Shown piece after piece: positions 33,545 to 41,858 of a stretch of DNA of 64,000 nucleotides. Below the pieces are notes generated by a model that was not told where the DNA came from, made no database searches, and worked only from the letters and a program-made list of their open reading frames with translations. Source of the DNA: Syntrophomonas wolfei subsp. methylbutyratica (GTDB taxonomy: Bacteria > Bacillota > Syntrophomonadia > Syntrophomonadales > Syntrophomonadaceae). The position numbers and the translations under genes are program-made. The stretch is from the NCBI RefSeq assembly GCF_001570625.1, contig NZ_BBQT01000015.1, positions 1 to 64,000 of the forward strand, read 5' to 3'. Numbering within the stretch: position 1 is the first letter of the stretch; each line of letters opens with the position of its first letter.

Positions 33545-33892
33545 ATGTTAGTAGCCATTCCTAAAGAGGGAGATATGGTCTGTGCCCATTTCGGGCATTG
33601 TGAAGAGTTTACCCTTTATGATACGAATGCCAAAACATTAAAATCAGTAACCAATCCCGGGCACCAGCCCGGTTTCCTGCCTGGTTTTTTGAAAGAACTG
33701 GGCACTGAATTGGTTATAGCAGGCGGCATGGGCGGAAGAGCTCAGGATCTATTTGCTGCCCAGGGCATTCACTTAATTGTCGGGATATCCGGCAAGATTG
33801 ATGATGTTATTGTTCGTTTTGAAAAAGGCGAGTTGGTAAGCAGCGGAGAAGTATGCTCCGAACATGCCCATGCCGGAGACTGCCATAGTTGA
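33545..33892 (+). CDS. Second NifX/NifB-type cofactor-binding protein
   Basis: 115 residues, ATG 33545 after GTGGAGGTAGTTTATT. MLVAIPKEGDMVCAHFGHCE, EFTLYDTNAKTLKSVTNPGH, LKELGTELVIAGGMGGRAQD, LFAAQGIHLIVGISGKIDDV. It has the HFGHCEEF signature and the GGMGxRAQxLF loop. The tail GEVCSEHAHAGDCHS is rich in Cys and His and could bind a metal cluster. It is diverged from the preceding paralogue and lies 59 bases after it. Confidence 0.87.
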   Translation: MLVAIPKEGDMVCAHFGHCEEFTLYDTNAKTLKSVTNPGHQPGFLPGFLKELGTELVIAGGMGGRAQDLFAAQGIHLIVGISGKIDDVIVRFEKGELVSSGEVCSEHAHAGDCHS

Positions 33893-33916
33893 CAAGTCTT
33901 TAGAAAGGAGTTAAAC

Positions 33917-34759
33917 ATGCAAATAGCAGTCGCCAGTGGCAAAGGTGGTACGGGGAAAACTTTGGTAAGTACTTGTCTGCTGCGGATTTTGGGTGATAAG
34001 AATTCAGCTTTGATTGATACTGATGTGGAAGAACCCAATGCGGGATTGGTATTAATGGCTTCGGCCCCAAAAACTGCTGATGTAAGCCGCTTAGTACCAG
34101 AAATCGACTATAATTATTGCAATTTTTGCGGAAGGTGCGCCGAAGTATGCAATTTTAATGCCCTGCTGGTACTTAACGAAAAAGTCTTGCTTTTCCATGA
34201 GCTATGCCATTCCTGCGGAGCCTGTGCTTATCTTTGTCCCCTCGCGGCCATAAAGGAAACAGAGCACCCTATCGGGGTTATTGAAGAGGCCCATTTACCG
34301 GAGCATGGCCGAGTATTGACCGGTCGGCTTAATATCGGGGAAGCTCAGAGTCCGCCGCTCATAAAAGCAGTGAAAAAGCAGGGGGAAAGAGCCGCCTTAA
34401 GAATAATCGATTGTCCTCCCGGAACTACCTGCGCCATGATTGAGTCCATAAGAGACAGTGACTATTGCCTGTTGGTGACTGAGCCTACCCCCTTTGGCTT
34501 GCATGACCTGGAACTCTCCCTGGAAGCTGTGGCAATGTTGGGGATACCCGGAGGATTGGTGATAAACCGCTGGCAGGGGGAAGATGGAGAGCTATTAGCC
34601 CTGTCCGGCCAAACCGGGGTTCCTATACTGGGGCGCATTCCCTTTAGTGTGGAATTGGCCCAGGCTTATATGCAAGGCCGGGATCCTTTGGAGGCCATGC
34701 CCGTTTTGCTTGATATCTTAAGCGATGTTTTTAGGCAGATTAAGGGGGCCTTATCATGA
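33917..34759 (+). CDS. Mrp/MinD-type ATPase with ferredoxin insert
   Basis: 280 residues, ATG 33917 after AGAAAGGAGTTAAAC. Deviant Walker A GKGGTGKT at 8-15, then two 4Fe-4S motifs CNFCGRCAEVC and CHSCGACAYLC inserted in the ATPase, then DCPPGTTCAM (Walker B region). This is the COG1149 arrangement. Such proteins are P-loop carriers or insertases for iron-sulfur clusters, related to Mrp/Nbp35. Encoded with NifX-like proteins and a paralogous ATPase, which probably forms a heterodimer with it. Confidence 0.9.
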   Translation: MQIAVASGKGGTGKTLVSTCLLRILGDKNSALIDTDVEEPNAGLVLMASAPKTADVSRLVPEIDYNYCNFCGRCAEVCNFNALLVLNEKVLLFHELCHSCGACAYLCPLAAIKETEHPIGVIEEAHLPEHGRVLTGRLNIGEAQSPPLIKAVKKQGERAALRIIDCPPGTTCAMIESIRDSDYCLLVTEPTPFGLHDLELSLEAVAMLGIPGGLVINRWQGEDGELLALSGQTGVPILGRIPFSVELAQAYMQGRDPLEAMPVLLDILSDVFRQIKGALS

Positions 34760-34817
34760 AAAGCATTTATTCATTAATATTTGTATTGCCAAAAGTAGCG
34801 GCGAGATGGAGGTTATC

Positions 34818-35684
34818 ATGAAGGAGATATTGTTTATCAGCGGCAAAGGAGGTACCGGTAAAACCGCGCTGACCTCTTCCTTTATACAACTGGCAGGAAA
34901 TTGTATAGCCTGTGATTATGATGTCGACGCCTCCAACTTACCTATTCTCTTAAAGCCGCAAAATGTAAGGGCCTACCATTTTACTGCTGGATATAGCGCC
35001 CATATAGATGAGGAATCCTGTATCTCTTGCGGCCTTTGTACGGAACTCTGCCGTTTTGATGCTATCAGCTCGGAATACCAGGTTTTGCCGCTATTCTGTG
35101 AGGGATGTGGATTTTGTGAGAAGATTTGCCCGGTGGAAGCCATTGCCATGCAAGCACGGTCTTCAGGGCACTGCTTTGAGGGAGTATTCAATCAAAAAAA
35201 GCAGAACTTGTTTTTTGCCGACTTGAGACCGGGCGAGGAAAACTCCGGCAAACTGGTGGCTCAGGTTAAAAGCATGGCACGTAAAATGGCCGATATGAAT
35301 AAGGCCGAGCTAATTATTGCCGACGGCCCTCCCGGAATCGGGTGCGCGGTTATTTCCTCCATGGTAGGGGTTGACCTGATAGTTTTAGTTGCCGAACCAA
35401 GCCTTTCCGGCTTCCATGATCTGCAGCGCGTTCACCAGTTAATGCAGTTACGGGGCATAAAAGGCGTATTGATTATCAATAAATGGGATCTAAATCCCCC
35501 GATCAGCCGGGAGCTAGAAAACTGGGCGCTGAAAAACTCCCTGCCCCTGGCCGGTAAAATACCTTTCAGTGCTATTATTGCCGAATCTATTGCCAAAGCT
35601 CAAATCCCAGCCACTAATCCCGAACTGCATAAAATGCTTTTTCCCCTCTGGGAAAATATTATTGGACAGTTGAATGCGGTTTAA
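34818..35684 (+). CDS. Mrp/MinD-type ATPase with ferredoxin insert, paralogue
   Basis: ATG 34818 is chosen because GATGGAGGTTATC precedes it; an upstream in-frame start overlaps the previous gene and lacks a site. 288 residues. GKGGTGKT at about 8-15, CISCGLCTELC and CEGCGFCEKIC clusters, DGPPGIGCAV as Walker B region. The same architecture as the preceding gene with moderate divergence. The pair is a recurrent anaerobe signature in iron-sulfur or molybdenum cofactor assembly; specific clients unknown. Confidence 0.9.
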   Translation: MKEILFISGKGGTGKTALTSSFIQLAGNCIACDYDVDASNLPILLKPQNVRAYHFTAGYSAHIDEESCISCGLCTELCRFDAISSEYQVLPLFCEGCGFCEKICPVEAIAMQARSSGHCFEGVFNQKKQNLFFADLRPGEENSGKLVAQVKSMARKMADMNKAELIIADGPPGIGCAVISSMVGVDLIVLVAEPSLSGFHDLQRVHQLMQLRGIKGVLIINKWDLNPPISRELENWALKNSLPLAGKIPFSAIIAESIAKAQIPATNPELHKMLFPLWENIIGQLNAV

Positions 35685-35705
35685 ATTAGAGAGGAGTGGA
35701 AGCTG

Positions 35706-35912
35706 ATGCCTAATCGAGACGGAACCGGTCCTCTGGGTAGGGGAACCGGAACTGGTCGCCTTGGAGGAAAATGTTCGGTAGGTCGCGGGTACAATTGCCC
35801 TAATCCTGGCAGGGGACGCGGGCGCAGGAACGGCAGCGGCAACGGTCCCAGGGGTATAGGAGGCGGCGGGATCCGTGAATTAAACACCCCTGAAGATACG
35901 TCCGGCAAATAA
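35706..35912 (+). CDS. Small Gly/Arg-rich DUF5320-type protein
   Basis: 68 residues from ATG 35706 after GAGAGGAGTGGAAGCTG. MPNRDGTGPLGRGTGTGRLG and RGYNCPNPGRGRGRRNGSGN match the DUF5320-type small proteins that accompany NifX-like and Mrp-like genes in anaerobes. One Cys pair region (KCSVGRGYNCP) could ligate iron. Role unknown; it is the last gene of the cluster, 21 bases after the ATPase gene. Confidence 0.8.
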   Translation: MPNRDGTGPLGRGTGTGRLGGKCSVGRGYNCPNPGRGRGRRNGSGNGPRGIGGGGIRELNTPEDTSGK

Positions 35913-36107
35913 GTCAAAGAGCAGGAGGGAGAGGGGTTATTCCCTTTCTCTTCTGCTCTTCGCTTGCCGAAGAATGCGAGCGGTATATTTATATAAGCCA
36001 ATGAATATTAATAACTTTTTGCATTAGAATCAAATCAAGCAATAGAAAGAATATTCGCTGCTTAGGTATTGATGGATTTGCCAAGCTAAGAACCTCTTAA
36101 CGGTTAT

Positions 36108-36686
36108 TTATCTAAATACATCTTCCAGCTTAATTTCCAGTCCGGGAAAGAGCTTGGTGCTCAATAGCTGGTCGCTGGTAAATTCCCCGCTTTTTTGATA
36201 TCTTTCCTCATCATCCAGGCTGTATACCACTACAACATTAAATTTGGGGAAAACCACCCAATATTCGGGAATACCGCTACGCTCATAAAGGTTGAATTTT
36301 TCATTCAGTTCTTTCTTGGCAGTGAAGGGGGAGATAATTTCTATTACCAGGTCGGGCGCACCCTTGCAGCCTTGCTCGTCCAGTTTACTCGGGTCGCAGA
36401 TTACGCTCAGGTCGGGTTGTACAATATTATAAATTTCCTCGTCTTTTTTCTCGTTTAGCGGCAGGCGTACATCAAAGGGGGCGGCAAAAACCTGGCATTC
36501 TTTATCGCGCAGGTAATTTGCTATTTGTCTCCCTAATTCCATGGATATAGATTGATGTTTGGTAGAAGGCGCCGGGCTCATGTCATAGGGAACCCCATCG
36601 ATTATTTCCCATCTCTGTTCATCCGGCCACTGCAGGTAGTCGGCATAGCTGTATTTTTTATCTGGTTTGGGAGAGGCCATGGACAT
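36108..36686 (-). CDS. Uma2-family (DUF820) PD-(D/E)XK nuclease-like protein, copy 1
   Basis: Start ATG 36686 behind AAAGGAGGAAAGGGAA. 192 residues: YSYADYLQWPDEQRWEIIDG, VFAAPFDVRLPL, IVQPDLSVICDPSKLDEQGC, GAPDLVIEIISPFTAKKELN, EKFNLYERSGIPEYWVVFPK. The PDLS...APDLVIEIISP...KxxxY pattern is the Uma2/DUF820 restriction-endonuclease-like core. Function unproven. A paralogue of equal length lies at 44042-44620. Confidence 0.88.
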   Translation of the reverse strand: MSMASPKPDKKYSYADYLQWPDEQRWEIIDGVPYDMSPAPSTKHQSISMELGRQIANYLRDKECQVFAAPFDVRLPLNEKKDEEIYNIVQPDLSVICDPSKLDEQGCKGAPDLVIEIISPFTAKKELNEKFNLYERSGIPEYWVVFPKFNVVVVYSLDDEERYQKSGEFTSDQLLSTKLFPGLEIKLEDVFR

Positions 36687-36709
36687 TTCCCTTTCCTCCT
36701 TTCCGCAAT

Positions 36710-36785
36710 ATAACAAGGTGAAATATATCCCCGCTAAGCGGTCGCCTATTCACAAACAGGTGGCGGGTTCCAATCCCCAAAATTC
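36710..36785 (+). repeat. Repeat A, left-part copy
   Basis: ATAACAAGGTGAAATATATC, CCCGCTAAGCGGTCGCC and GGTGGCGGGTTCCAATCCCC keep the first hairpins and the T-arm-like loop but lack the right half. It lies just upstream of the Uma2 gene in divergent orientation. Confidence 0.75.
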
Positions 36786-37186
36786 CAGACTTTGTAATTT
36801 CTATTATACTCGAAATTCAAAATTGAAGGCAAGTAACATCAACGCTGTTTCAACTAACACAAAAAGCAATTATACTACGGTTGGGTATGCTTTTTGTGTT
36901 CTAAAAGGAAATTTTAGTGGTTCCAACCCATCCCGTGACTCTTTTGTTGAAATGAATTATAATAAATAGTAACCCTGGTATTTTTACTTCCCGGGGTCGC
37001 AAATAATAGGAAGGTGAAAAAATGAACTCCCCCAAGAAATACCCCAATAGATATTCTCCTCTGTAGCGGAATATCCCTCTAGCTACACATTAATTCATTG
37101 TGTCCATATCCAATATGCAATAAACGGCGGTAGTGGCGTAACTAGCGCTATTTGTGTTTGTAAAAATAGAATAGGAAGGTGAAATC
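36786..37186. other. Intergenic region with perfect 13-bp hairpin and a tiny ORF
   Basis: AACACAAAAAGCA (36856-36868) and TGCTTTTTGTGTT (36888-36900) form a perfect stem. At 37022 ATG behind AATAGGAAGGTGAAAAA opens MNSPKKYPNRYSPL-stop; the same ribosome-site sequence AATAGGAAGGTGAAATC precedes the real gene at 37187, suggesting a local duplication of a gene start. Confidence 0.5.
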
Positions 37187-37789
37187 ATGAAAGATCCAGC
37201 ATATACGGTCGAGTGTGCTCGGATCCTTGACATTGTGCCCATGTTAAATCTGGAAAGAAAGTACTTCGATACTTGTTGGCACTCTGAAGCGGCGCTTATC
37301 TGCAAATTAATTGAGCAAGAGCCGATGATGTTTCGAGTATGCAAAGTAAATGGCAAGGTTAAAGGCTACTATTGGGTTTTTCCTCTGGAGCATTCTATAT
37401 GGAACAAAATCATAACTGGAGAAATGCCTGAAGGAGAACTGGTGAAGCACATCAGGTCGTTTGATGAACCAGAGCTGTATCTCTATATTTCTTCGGTAAT
37501 CGTTGATCAAACTGATAAGCTGCGTAAAAACTATACCAAAGCTCTGGTATATGATTTTGGTCGGCGTTTTGTTTTGGGGAAAAGCAGCGATGCTCCAGAC
37601 GTCCGTGCCATTGGCGCATTTACCATATCCGAAGGTGGACGGCGCCTGATGGAAAGAGCTAAATTTTCTTACCAGGGAAATTTCAGGGTTCATGGAAAGG
37701 AAATGAAATCCTGGGCGATTGACCGCCGGACTCTGGCCCAACAAAGTGTTTCAGAGCGTCAGCTGCGTCTGACCAGAAAGATTGCCTAA
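37187..37789 (+). CDS. Hypothetical protein, GNAT-like
   Basis: 200 residues, ATG 37187 after AGGAAGGTGAAATC. CKVNGKVKGYYWVFPLEHSI and ELYLYISSVIVDQTDK resemble beta-strands 4-5 of a GNAT acetyltransferase, and SEGGRRLMERAKFSYQGNFR resembles the final strand. No clear acetyl-CoA P-loop (R/QxxGxG/A) is seen, so activity is uncertain. Stands alone with a terminator after it. Confidence 0.55.
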   Translation: MKDPAYTVECARILDIVPMLNLERKYFDTCWHSEAALICKLIEQEPMMFRVCKVNGKVKGYYWVFPLEHSIWNKIITGEMPEGELVKHIRSFDEPELYLYISSVIVDQTDKLRKNYTKALVYDFGRRFVLGKSSDAPDVRAIGAFTISEGGRRLMERAKFSYQGNFRVHGKEMKSWAIDRRTLAQQSVSERQLRLTRKIA

Positions 37790-37820
37790 GGCAAAGGAAA
37801 AGCGAACGGACAGTTTCTTT

Positions 37821-37867
37821 GACATCACCATTTTCTCGGGGTATAGGAAAAATGGTGGTGTCTTTTT
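37821..37867 (+). terminator. Intrinsic terminator
   Basis: GACATCACCATTTT and AAAATGGTGGTGTC are perfect 14-base arms followed by TTTTT, 31 bases after the stop codon. Confidence 0.92.
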
Positions 37868-38010
37868 ATGCCCGGTAAGAACCAATGGAAAGGGTGATGT
37901 TCCTGGGCATGTTACTCATTTCTTAACTATAATAATTATTCATTTTACATATAACTTATTACAATGTATTATATGTGTAAATAAATACATAAATGGAGTG
38001 TGATAGCAAT

Positions 38011-38976
38011 ATGTCAAACCTCAAAAGGCCCCCTTTGAAGAGAAGCATGAAGCTCGTTACTATTACCGTTGTTTTCCTCTTATTGTTTAGTCTGGCTGGT
38101 TGCAGCAGCAGCAAGCAAGGGGTCAATTCTTCAAGCGATAGTGCACCTCGGTTAACCGACCAGGCTATGGAAGGCTACTATGTTGATGCCCGGTGGCTGC
38201 AAGAAAACCTTGACCAGGTAACTATTGTTGATGCCCGGGCGGATAAGGAATATAAAAAAGGACACATTCCCGGAGCTGTAAATATAAGCTGGCAGGCTCT
38301 GTCCAATATGCAGCCCAAACAGGGTGAACCGGGATGGGGTGTGGTGTTATCCAATGAACAGTTAAGCAAAAAGCTTGGCGAATTTGGTATTAATGGGAAG
38401 AAGGATATCGTAGTTTATAACGATCCGGCTGGACTGGGTGAGGACGGAAGGGTCGTTTGGATGCTAAGGGTAGCTGGTTTACAGAATTCCAGGATGCTTT
38501 TTGGCGGATGGCCGGCATGGCAGAAGGCAGGCGGCGAGGAAACAAAGAGTATCCCACAGATTAAAGCGGTTTCTTTTTCCATTACTAATCCGGATACATC
38601 GCTGCTGGCAACTACTGAATATATCAAGGCCAATAAGGATAAGGTTAAATTGCTGGATACCAGATCGCCGAAAGAGTTTACTGGTAAGACTGACCATGGC
38701 GAAAGAGTCAGAGGACATATTCCCGGCGCTATTCACTTGCATTACAGCGATGCACTTAATGCCGATGGAACCGTGAAGACAGTAGATGAACTCAAGGATA
38801 TGTTCGCTCAGGCTGGACTTAAACCCGGGGACGAAGTGATAGCTTATTGTACCGTAGGCATACGCTCGGGATTTATGACCGTATTATTGCGCATGTGTGG
38901 GTATGAAAACGCTAAAAATTATAATGCATCATTTAGTGAATGGGCGGGTGACCCTAACAACACTATTGAAAAGTAG
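38011..38976 (+). CDS. Two-domain rhodanese (sulfurtransferase) lipoprotein
   Basis: Start ATG 38011; GGAG lies 11 bases upstream, and the frame to 37993 lacks a site. 321 residues. Lipobox LAGC (28-31) anchors it outside the membrane. Rhodanese domain 1 (about 50-175; VDARADKEYKKGHIPGAVNI) has YNDPAGLGED at the active-site loop and no Cys. Domain 2 (about 195-318) has the active loop AYCTVGIRSG. This is the thiosulfate:cyanide sulfurtransferase arrangement. It could supply sulfane sulfur outside the cell; it leads the cluster that follows but with a separate leader of 70 bases. Confidence 0.9.
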   Translation: MSNLKRPPLKRSMKLVTITVVFLLLFSLAGCSSSKQGVNSSSDSAPRLTDQAMEGYYVDARWLQENLDQVTIVDARADKEYKKGHIPGAVNISWQALSNMQPKQGEPGWGVVLSNEQLSKKLGEFGINGKKDIVVYNDPAGLGEDGRVVWMLRVAGLQNSRMLFGGWPAWQKAGGEETKSIPQIKAVSFSITNPDTSLLATTEYIKANKDKVKLLDTRSPKEFTGKTDHGERVRGHIPGAIHLHYSDALNADGTVKTVDELKDMFAQAGLKPGDEVIAYCTVGIRSGFMTVLLRMCGYENAKNYNASFSEWAGDPNNTIEK

Positions 38977-39046
38977 TTGAAATCAAGGAAATTATCAGAT
39001 TTTATGAACAGGCACAGGCCCGCCCTCGCTGGATAGGAGCCAATAA

Positions 39047-40018
39047 ATGTATTGCATTCAATGGAAACAGTATAAGACTTTATTTAAGGCAATTATATCC
39101 CTGGGTTTACTTATCTGGCTGGGATACTCGATTCAGTGGCGAGAATTGGGACAAATTCTTCTGGATGTAAAGCTATATTGGCTAATGACTGCCCTGGGCT
39201 GGATTATTCTGTCTATGATTATCAGTACCTGCAAATGGCAAGTAGTCCTCAAGGCTCAAAGTTTAAACCTGGATTGGGTGGAACTTTGGAAAGCTTACTG
39301 GGCGGGTATTTTTATGAATAATTTTCTGCCATCCAGTATCGGTGGGGATGCCCTGCGAATTTATCGGGTCAATGAAATAACCGGTAATGTTAGCGCGGCA
39401 ACTGCTTCTGTGCTTATGGAGCGAGTACTGGCTATATCGGGAATTGCTCTGGTGGGCATGGTTGGCGCTATTGTTACCGGAAAAACACGAGACGGTATAT
39501 GGTTATTATTTATAGTATTGCTGCTAATTACCATCATTTTAACCGCCCTACTTCTCTCCCGATATTCCTGTAAATGGCCAAGAGCTCGTCGACTGGGTCA
39601 GTTCCTTGAGGGCATTGGTGATCAAGGAAAAAATTTTCGTGCGAATTGGCCTAAGCTGGGAGTAGTGGTAGCCCTGTCACTATTATTTCAGATTACTGTG
39701 GTAGCCGTTAACTACAACATTTTCCTGGCGTTTAATCTTAGCGGTTTGGGTTGGTGGGATGCCTGTTATTTAATACCTGTAACCTCGGCGGTAGCAATGA
39801 TACCAGTGAGCATAAATGGTTACGGAGTAAGAGAAGGCGCATATGTGGCTTTACTTGCCGGTTATCAAGTTTCGCCAACAGTAGCGTTCAGTTCATCGTT
39901 GCTATTTGCCTTCATGGTAAGTTTATGCAGCCTGTACGGGGGAATAGTCATTTTGCGGCATAATAAACAAGGAGATATAAACAATGGATACCAAAAGGGC
40001 TTCGCAAATAGCCGGTGA
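39047..40018 (+). CDS. UPF0104/LPG-synthase-TM flippase-like membrane protein
   Basis: 323 residues, ATG 39047 after GGATAGGAGCCAATAA. Eight or so spans; FMNNFLPSSIGGDALRIYRV and SINGYGVREGAYVALLAGYQ are hallmark loops of the LPG synthase TM / AglD-like family. Members translocate or modify lipid-linked products. Its 3' end overlaps the next gene by 35 bases and it starts a run of overlapping genes with glycosyltransferases, so a glycolipid or lipid-carrier substrate is plausible. Confidence 0.85.
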   Translation: MYCIQWKQYKTLFKAIISLGLLIWLGYSIQWRELGQILLDVKLYWLMTALGWIILSMIISTCKWQVVLKAQSLNLDWVELWKAYWAGIFMNNFLPSSIGGDALRIYRVNEITGNVSAATASVLMERVLAISGIALVGMVGAIVTGKTRDGIWLLFIVLLLITIILTALLLSRYSCKWPRARRLGQFLEGIGDQGKNFRANWPKLGVVVALSLLFQITVVAVNYNIFLAFNLSGLGWWDACYLIPVTSAVAMIPVSINGYGVREGAYVALLAGYQVSPTVAFSSSLLFAFMVSLCSLYGGIVILRHNKQGDINNGYQKGFANSR

Positions 40019-40451
40019 AGAAATGAAAAAAGGCAGGAATTGTTGTCAGGCCGTATTGTTGGCGGCCAAAGAGGTCTGGAGTATTCCCGTAGATGAGAAT
40101 ATTTTAGCGGCGGCTGCTCTCATGGGAGAAGGAATGGGGGCGGGTTGTGTTTGTGGTGCTTTAAGCGGGATTATAATGGCATCCGGCATACGCCAGCACT
40201 ATCAAGCTCATCCGGCTGGAAACAACCTGCCGGTTATTCTCCACGATGCTTTTAAAAATGAATTTGGAGTCACCTGCTGCCGAGCTATCAAAAATAAGCG
40301 TAGCCTGGTGGAGAAAATTGGGAGAAAAGGCTGTATCCAACTAACTGAACGTGCTGCTGCTATAATGCTGGAGGAATGGGAGAAGGGGAGCAATGCTAAC
40401 AAAGATATCTGTAATAGTACCGGTACTAAACGAGGAAGAATGTCTTCCTGA
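39984..40451 (+). CDS. C_GCAxxG_C_C family protein
   Basis: 155 residues, ATG 39984 behind CAAGGAGATATAAACA. GRNCCQAVLLAAKEVWSI, GAGCVCGALSGIIMASGI and FGVTCCRAIKNK give the C-GCAxxG-C-C pattern of a family of small redox or metal-binding proteins in anaerobes (the first is NCCQ, the second GAGCVCGALSG). No reaction is established. Overlaps its neighbours on both sides (35 and 59 bases). Confidence 0.85.
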   Translation: MDTKRASQIAGEEMKKGRNCCQAVLLAAKEVWSIPVDENILAAAALMGEGMGAGCVCGALSGIIMASGIRQHYQAHPAGNNLPVILHDAFKNEFGVTCCRAIKNKRSLVEKIGRKGCIQLTERAAAIMLEEWEKGSNANKDICNSTGTKRGRMSS

Positions 40452-41085
40452 ATTATTGAATAGCTTGCAGCGTTTCTCGGGCATAGAAATCATAATCAGT
40501 GACGGGGGGAGTAGTGACCGTAGCCTGGAAATATGTAGCCGCCATCCGGTAAAAACAGTAACCGGAAGCGCGGGGCGAGGTATGCAGCTAAACCGGGGTG
40601 CACAACTGGCTACGGCGCCAATCTTATTATTCCTGCACGCAGACAGTCAGTTGGAGCCCATAGTAGTGGAGCAGGTGCTGGAGGCCATAAAGGAAGGTTA
40701 CCACTGGGGCTGTGCAACCATGGATTTCGACGAACGCACCCCTTTTTACCGGGTACTGGCCTTTTTCTCCAATCTTCGTGCTCGCTGCTGGAAAAGCTGC
40801 TACGGTGACCAGGCCATATGGTGCCGCAAGGATGTTTTTTTTAATAATGGCGGGTTTCCTGACATTCCCCTGATGGAAGACCTGGCCTTATCCCATCACC
40901 TGCGTTCAAAATACCGCTGCCGGGTAGTATCAGGCAGGGTAACAAGCAGCGTCCGGCGTTTTATAGCCGGAGGGTTATGGGCAACCCTGATAAAAATGCA
41001 GGTTTTAAAGATGCTATATTTTCTCGGGACCAGCCCGGAGCGATTGGCTGATTACTACCAGCAGTGGCGGAGGGTAAGCTTATGA
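40393..41085 (+). CDS. Family 2 glycosyltransferase, rSAM/selenodomain-associated type 2
   Basis: 230 residues, ATG 40393 after GAGAAGGGGAGCA. ISVIVPVLNEEECLPELLNS, IEIIISDGGSSDRSLEIC, GRGMQLNRGAQLATAPILLF and LHADS with later YGDQAIWCRKDVF and LMEDLALSHHLR match the TIGR04283-type GT-A enzymes. The DGGSxD and HADS motifs bind nucleotide and metal. Its TGA overlaps the next ATG (ATGA). Confidence 0.88.
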   Translation: MLTKISVIVPVLNEEECLPELLNSLQRFSGIEIIISDGGSSDRSLEICSRHPVKTVTGSAGRGMQLNRGAQLATAPILLFLHADSQLEPIVVEQVLEAIKEGYHWGCATMDFDERTPFYRVLAFFSNLRARCWKSCYGDQAIWCRKDVFFNNGGFPDIPLMEDLALSHHLRSKYRCRVVSGRVTSSVRRFIAGGLWATLIKMQVLKMLYFLGTSPERLADYYQQWRRVSL

Positions 41086-41858
41086 AATGTGCGCTGATAG
41101 TGATGAGCAAGATTCCTATAGGAGGCTTTACCAAGACCCGCCTTATGGGAAAGCTATCAAAAGAAGAATGTGTTGCCCTGCATAGTGCCTGCCTTTATGA
41201 CATATGTTCATTGCTGACCGAATTAGGTTGGCCTGCTTATTTTTCCTATATCGGGGTATCTTCCACCGGAGAGGTCATTAATAAGGAAATACTGGAGCAA
41301 AAATGTAATCTTCCTCAGGGTATGCTAAAGCCTTTTGAAGTTCTGGAACAGAAGGGAAGTGACCTGGGTGAACGGATATTGTATTCCTTGGACCAGGTAT
41401 TGAAGCACTATACTGCTGCCATCATCCTGGGAAGTGATTTACCCCAGCTAAAGGTTAAGACCCTGCAAAAAGCGGCCCAATTGCTGGACGAGAATGATAT
41501 AGTGCTGGGGCCTTGTAACGATGGCGGTTACTATCTACTGGGAGTAAAGCACCCCTACCCTTTTTTATTTAAAAATATGCCCTGGGGTAGCAAGCAGGTA
41601 TTGCGTCTTACCAGTGAGCGGGCCAAAATACATAAGCTTAAGCTGGCATTTTTAGACAGAGACAGGGATCTGGATCGATGGGAAGACTTATTATATTTTA
41701 TGGCTCAGGGTGTAATTGATAAGAGATTAAGCAGCCTGCATAGCTATCGTTATATTAGTAATCTGAGAGTAAGAAAAGAGGCTCTGAAAAGGGGGATTTA
41801 TAATGAAAACACCGATAAAGCAAATTTGCGACAAAGCTCTGGGTGGAGCTCTTCTTAG
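41082..41858 (+). CDS. DUF2064-type transferase, rSAM/selenodomain-associated type 1
   Basis: ATG 41082 behind GCGGAGGGTAAGCTT. 258 residues. MSKIPIGGFTKTRL, LGERILYSLDQVLKHYTAAI, ILGSDLPQL, GPCNDGGYYLLGVK and MPWGSKQVL match TIGR04282/DUF2064, a nucleotidyltransferase-like relative of CofC/GT-A enzymes. The two transferases co-occur widely with radical SAM proteins. The C-terminal 18 codons overlap the radical SAM gene by 56 bases. Confidence 0.88.
   Translation: MKCALIVMSKIPIGGFTKTRLMGKLSKEECVALHSACLYDICSLLTELGWPAYFSYIGVSSTGEVINKEILEQKCNLPQGMLKPFEVLEQKGSDLGERILYSLDQVLKHYTAAIILGSDLPQLKVKTLQKAAQLLDENDIVLGPCNDGGYYLLGVKHPYPFLFKNMPWGSKQVLRLTSERAKIHKLKLAFLDRDRDLDRWEDLLYFMAQGVIDKRLSSLHSYRYISNLRVRKEALKRGIYNENTDKANLRQSSGWSSS

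Larger units (their letters stand above)
36092..36840 (-). repeat. Segmental duplication, copy 1 (Uma2 gene plus flank)
   Basis: From AACCTCTTAACGGTTATTTA at 36092 through the Uma2 gene, repeat A part and GAAGGCAAGTAACAT at about 36840, this stretch is repeated at 44027-44771 in the same orientation with few differences. The copies diverge exactly where a nitroreductase fragment begins in copy 2. Confidence 0.85.
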
